Assembly (NCBI GenBank): GCA_963665165.1
Contig: OY761989.1
Coordinates: 1,984,001-2,048,000 of the forward strand
DNA: 64,000 bases
Source of the DNA: G963663315 sp963665165
Lineage (GTDB): Bacteria > Pseudomonadota > Gammaproteobacteria > Arenicellales > Poriferihabitantaceae
Direction of reading: 5' to 3'
The notes under the pieces are model-generated. The model ran no database searches. It saw only the letters and a list, made by a program, of their open reading frames with translations, and was not told the DNA's origin. Positions 61,180 to 64,000 of the stretch are shown here, in pieces (the first letter of the stretch is position 1; each line of letters opens with the position of its first letter). The position numbers and the translations under genes were made by a program.

Positions 61180-62847
61180 ATGTCCGAACCCGCCCATCCA
61201 GTCAATTTCATACGCCAGGAAATCGAGGCTGACCTGAAGAGCGGCAGGCACCATGGAATCGTCACGCGATTTCCACCGGAACCGAATGGCTATCTGCATA
61301 TCGGCCATGCGAAGTCGATCTGGCTCAACTTCGGCATTGCGGAAGATTACAACGGCCGCTGCACCTTGCGCTTCGACGATACCAATCCGGCCAAAGAGGA
61401 CCGGGAGTTCGTGCAGGCGATTGAAGAGGATGTGCGCTGGCTGGGATTCGAGTGGAGCGAAATCACCCACGCTTCCGATTATTTCGACCAGCTTCACCGG
61501 TTTGCCGTTGAATTGATCGAAAAGGGCCTGGCCTATGTGGACAGCCTGAGCGCCGAACAGATCAGGCAGTACCGGGGAACGCTCAGTGAGCCGGGCAGGA
61601 ACAGTCCGTTCCGCAATCGCCCGGTGCAGGAAAACCTGGATTTGTTCGAACGCATGCGGCTGGGTGAATTCGCGGAAGGCGATCACGTCCTGCGCGCAAA
61701 GATCGATATGGCTTCCCCCAATATGAATCTGCGGGATCCGGTGATCTACCGGATTTTGCATCATGCCCACCAGCGAACCGGAGACAAATGGTGCATTTAT
61801 CCGCTGTATGATTTTGCCCACGGGCAGGGGGATGCGATCGAGGGAGTCACACATTCCCTGTGCACACTGGAATTCGAAGACCACCGGGCCTTGTATAATT
61901 GGTTTCTGGACAATCTGACGGTCCCCAGCCGCCCCAGGCAAATCGAATTTTCGCGGATGAATCTGGACTACACGGTGATGAGCAAGCGCATGCTGACCCG
62001 GCTGGTGGAGAATAATCATGTCGATGGCTGGGATGATCCACGTATGCCGACTCTGTCGGGACTCCGCCGCCGGGGTTACACGCCACGGTCAATCCGTAAC
62101 TTCATTTCCTCGGTCGGTATTACCAGGCGCGACCACATGATCGGCATCGACGTTCTGGAAAACAGCATTCGTGAAGACCTCGACCCGACAGCGCCGCGGG
62201 CCATGGCCGTTTTGAATCCACTCAAGGTCATTATCGAAAATTATCCAGCCGGACAAACCGAGGAGATCGAGGCGCCCAACCACCCGGGCAACGCGGCCAT
62301 GGGCAAAAGGAAGGTCGGGCTGTCGAGGGAGATATTCATCGAGAGGGATGATTTCATGGAGGATCCCCCGAAAAAGTTTTTTCGACTCGGACCGGGGCGG
62401 AAAGTGCGCCTTCGATACGGCTTCGTGATTCATTGCAAGGAGGTGATACGGGACGGGACCGGGGAAATAACGCGGCTGGTATGCGAGTACGATCCGGATA
62501 CACGTCATGGCAGACAGCCCGAAAGCGGCAAGGTGAAAGGCATCATCCACTGGGTATCCGCCAGTCATTGCGTGGATGGCGAAGTCCGGTTGTATGACCG
62601 GCTGTTTGCAAAAGCCAATCCCCTGGCCGATAAATCCCGGGATTTCACGGCAATGATCAATCCGGATTCGGTCCGGATCCTGACCGGCTGCAAGCTGGAG
62701 CCGATGCTGGCCGAAGCGGCCGGTGATGTCCGCTACCAGTTCGAAAGACTGGGATATTTCCATCCCGACAAGGAACATGGCGTATCGCGGCCGGTTTACA
62801 ATCGAATCGTCACCCTGCGCGATACCTGGGCGAAACTTCAGCAATAG
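61180..62847 (+). CDS. glnS: Glutaminyl-tRNA synthetase
   Basis: The 555-residue class I synthetase shows the HIGH motif in PNGYLHIGHAKS and the KMSKS-like VMSKRML, plus GRCTLRFDDTNPAKE typical of GlnRS/GluRS. The C-terminal beta-barrel domains follow. GlnRS is found mainly in gamma- and some beta-proteobacteria and eukaryotes, supporting the taxonomic reading. The start MSEPAHPVNFIRQEIE at 61180 fits E. coli GlnS; the frame from 61093 lacks family similarity. SohB starts seven bases on. Confidence 0.96.
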   Translation: MSEPAHPVNFIRQEIEADLKSGRHHGIVTRFPPEPNGYLHIGHAKSIWLNFGIAEDYNGRCTLRFDDTNPAKEDREFVQAIEEDVRWLGFEWSEITHASDYFDQLHRFAVELIEKGLAYVDSLSAEQIRQYRGTLSEPGRNSPFRNRPVQENLDLFERMRLGEFAEGDHVLRAKIDMASPNMNLRDPVIYRILHHAHQRTGDKWCIYPLYDFAHGQGDAIEGVTHSLCTLEFEDHRALYNWFLDNLTVPSRPRQIEFSRMNLDYTVMSKRMLTRLVENNHVDGWDDPRMPTLSGLRRRGYTPRSIRNFISSVGITRRDHMIGIDVLENSIREDLDPTAPRAMAVLNPLKVIIENYPAGQTEEIEAPNHPGNAAMGKRKVGLSREIFIERDDFMEDPPKKFFRLGPGRKVRLRYGFVIHCKEVIRDGTGEITRLVCEYDPDTRHGRQPESGKVKGIIHWVSASHCVDGEVRLYDRLFAKANPLADKSRDFTAMINPDSVRILTGCKLEPMLAEAAGDVRYQFERLGYFHPDKEHGVSRPVYNRIVTLRDTWAKLQQ

Positions 62848-62854
62848 ACTCAAC

Positions 62855-63928
62855 ATGACCCTGACTATGGAATTCCTGATCGAATACGGTTTGTTTCTCG
62901 CCAAGGCGCTTACGATCGTTGTGGCAATCCTGATTGTGGTCACAGGCTGCGCCGCCGTAGCCATGCGCCAGAAAAAGTCCTCGGACAAACAATTGGAGGT
63001 CACCCATATCGGCCACCAGTTCGAGGAGATGGAACAGGCGGTTTCGGCGGCAGCGCTTTCACCGGACGCCGCCAAGCGGAAAAAGAAATCGGAAAGGAAA
63101 AAGAACAAACAGAAAGCCAGGGCAGAGAAAAAGGCGCACAAGGCTTCCACCAGAAGCGATGATCCCCCGACCCCGAAAAAACGGGTTTTCGTGATTGATT
63201 TTCACGGTGACATCAAGGCCAGCAGCGTCGAAAACATGCGTCAGGAAGTCAGCGCCGTACTGACCTGCGCAACCTCCGGCGACGAGGTTCTGGTGAGACT
63301 GGAAAGCGGCGGCGGCACGGTGCACGGCTATGGGCTGGGCGCTTCCCAGTTGCAACGTATCCGGGAGCGGGGGATCCCGTTGACGGTTGCGGTGGACCAG
63401 ATCGCGGCGAGCGGCGGCTACATGATGGCCTGCGTCGCCAACAAGATCATTGCGGCGCCGTTTTCCATCATCGGTTCGATTGGCGTACTGGCCCAGATTC
63501 CCAATCTGCACCGTTTTTTGAAAAAGCATGACGTTGATTTCGAACAACTGTATGCCGGCGAGTACAAGCGGACCCTCACCCTGTTCGGGGAAAACACATC
63601 GAAGGGGCGCATCAAGGCACAGCAGGACCTTGAAGAAATTCATCAACTGTTCAAGGATTTCGTGAAGAACCAACGGCCCGGCCTGGATATCGACAAGGTG
63701 GCCACTGGTGAACACTGGCTGGGTATCCGGGCGCGGGAGCTTGGCCTGGTCGATGAGTTGCAAACCAGCGACGACTACCTGATGGAGCGCCGGGGGGAAT
63801 CGGAACTGGTGCTGGTCGAGTATTCGGGGAAAAAAACATTGCAGGAAAAACTGGCCGGCCTTCTGTCGATCAGGGGGTACGGAAATTCCAGGGAAATCCA
63901 GGATCTGGACAAACCGCTGCTGATGTGA
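62855..63928 (+). CDS. sohB: S49 family inner membrane protease SohB
   Basis: The roughly 357-residue protease has one N-terminal membrane helix (FLAKALTIVVAILIVVTGCA), a charged Lys-rich linker (about residues 70-100) and the S49 domain with VDQIAASGGYMMACVANK containing the catalytic Ser and GEYKRTLTLFGE with the catalytic Lys. SohB degrades membrane-associated or periplasmic proteins. E. coli SohB has 349 residues. The ATG at 62855 is favoured over that at 62723, which lies inside glnS. Seven bases separate it from glnS, so they are likely co-transcribed. Confidence 0.94.
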   Translation: MTLTMEFLIEYGLFLAKALTIVVAILIVVTGCAAVAMRQKKSSDKQLEVTHIGHQFEEMEQAVSAAALSPDAAKRKKKSERKKNKQKARAEKKAHKASTRSDDPPTPKKRVFVIDFHGDIKASSVENMRQEVSAVLTCATSGDEVLVRLESGGGTVHGYGLGASQLQRIRERGIPLTVAVDQIAASGGYMMACVANKIIAAPFSIIGSIGVLAQIPNLHRFLKKHDVDFEQLYAGEYKRTLTLFGENTSKGRIKAQQDLEEIHQLFKDFVKNQRPGLDIDKVATGEHWLGIRARELGLVDELQTSDDYLMERRGESELVLVEYSGKKTLQEKLAGLLSIRGYGNSREIQDLDKPLLM

Positions 63929-64000
63929 TTGGATAGCATCACTTCAGGATCGGATTGGCGCCTGTCCCCTGCAACGATCATGAACACCGCAAAATTCGAC

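Noticed and set aside
63980..64000. ATG starting MNTAKFD at the window end
   Set aside because: Only seven codons are visible, so a gene cannot be supported.

Overview
The window reads as a chromosomal segment of a free-living, aerobic gammaproteobacterium with moderately high GC. The evidence is conserved gene neighbourhoods: trxA divergent from rhlB, tesA divergent from ybbA-ybbP, yciA/yciB/yciI close together, dnaQ-rnhA beside a yafS-type methyltransferase, plus glnS-sohB, ettA, mrcB and dapE. I cannot name the genus. There is no integrase, complete insertion sequence, prophage or CRISPR array in what I could read.

Layout. 0-4.3 kb: sucCD (sucD cut by the window edge), then a Rieske ferredoxin / Rieske oxygenase / D-2-hydroxyacid dehydrogenase operon. 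4.4-8.2 kb: trxA, rhlB, a DcaP-like porin and a secreted YHS protein. 8.2-20.8 kb: argE, an amine-oxidase-type flavoprotein, cytochrome b561 and cytochrome c', ettA, a phosphoribosyltransferase-like gene, a deoxyinosine glycosylase, peptide deformylase, an NCS2 permease with an extra soluble domain, and the ATP-grasp / alpha-E / transglutaminase trio. 20.9 kb: tRNA-Lys with a strong promoter. 21-30.8 kb: a class V aminotransferase, an MttB-family methyltransferase divergent from a long Rieske protein, quinone reductase, a Kef-type antiporter and two drug/metabolite or MFS exporters. 30.7-42.9 kb: cystathionine beta-synthase, PBP1B, a PerM-type membrane protein, glycerate kinase, an acyl-CoA synthetase, a CoA-binding protein, MetY, and the yciA - deoxynucleoside kinase - yciB - yciI cluster.

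42.9-50.8 kb is the accessory part. It is mostly AT-richer and carries a Clp-fold protease with a small overlapping partner, a possible PD-(D/E)XK-like protein, a Sel1 protein, a DUF2971 protein, a complete HigBA module, a second HigA behind an N-terminally truncated HigB, and a large GC-rich autotransporter whose passenger looks like Cache sensor domains. Short direct repeats and a fragment resembling the 3' end of dnaQ lie in and around it, suggesting stepwise insertion next to dnaQ. The autotransporter reading frame begins with the first ~19 residues of an AbrB/MazE-type antitoxin, which also supplies the only good ribosome binding site.

50.8-64 kb returns to core genes: dnaQ-rnhA, a methyltransferase, a four-gene basic amino acid ABC importer (hisPJQM type), dapE, tesA/ybbAP, glnS and sohB. 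The last ~70 bases hold no gene I can call; an ATG at 63980 might begin one outside the window.
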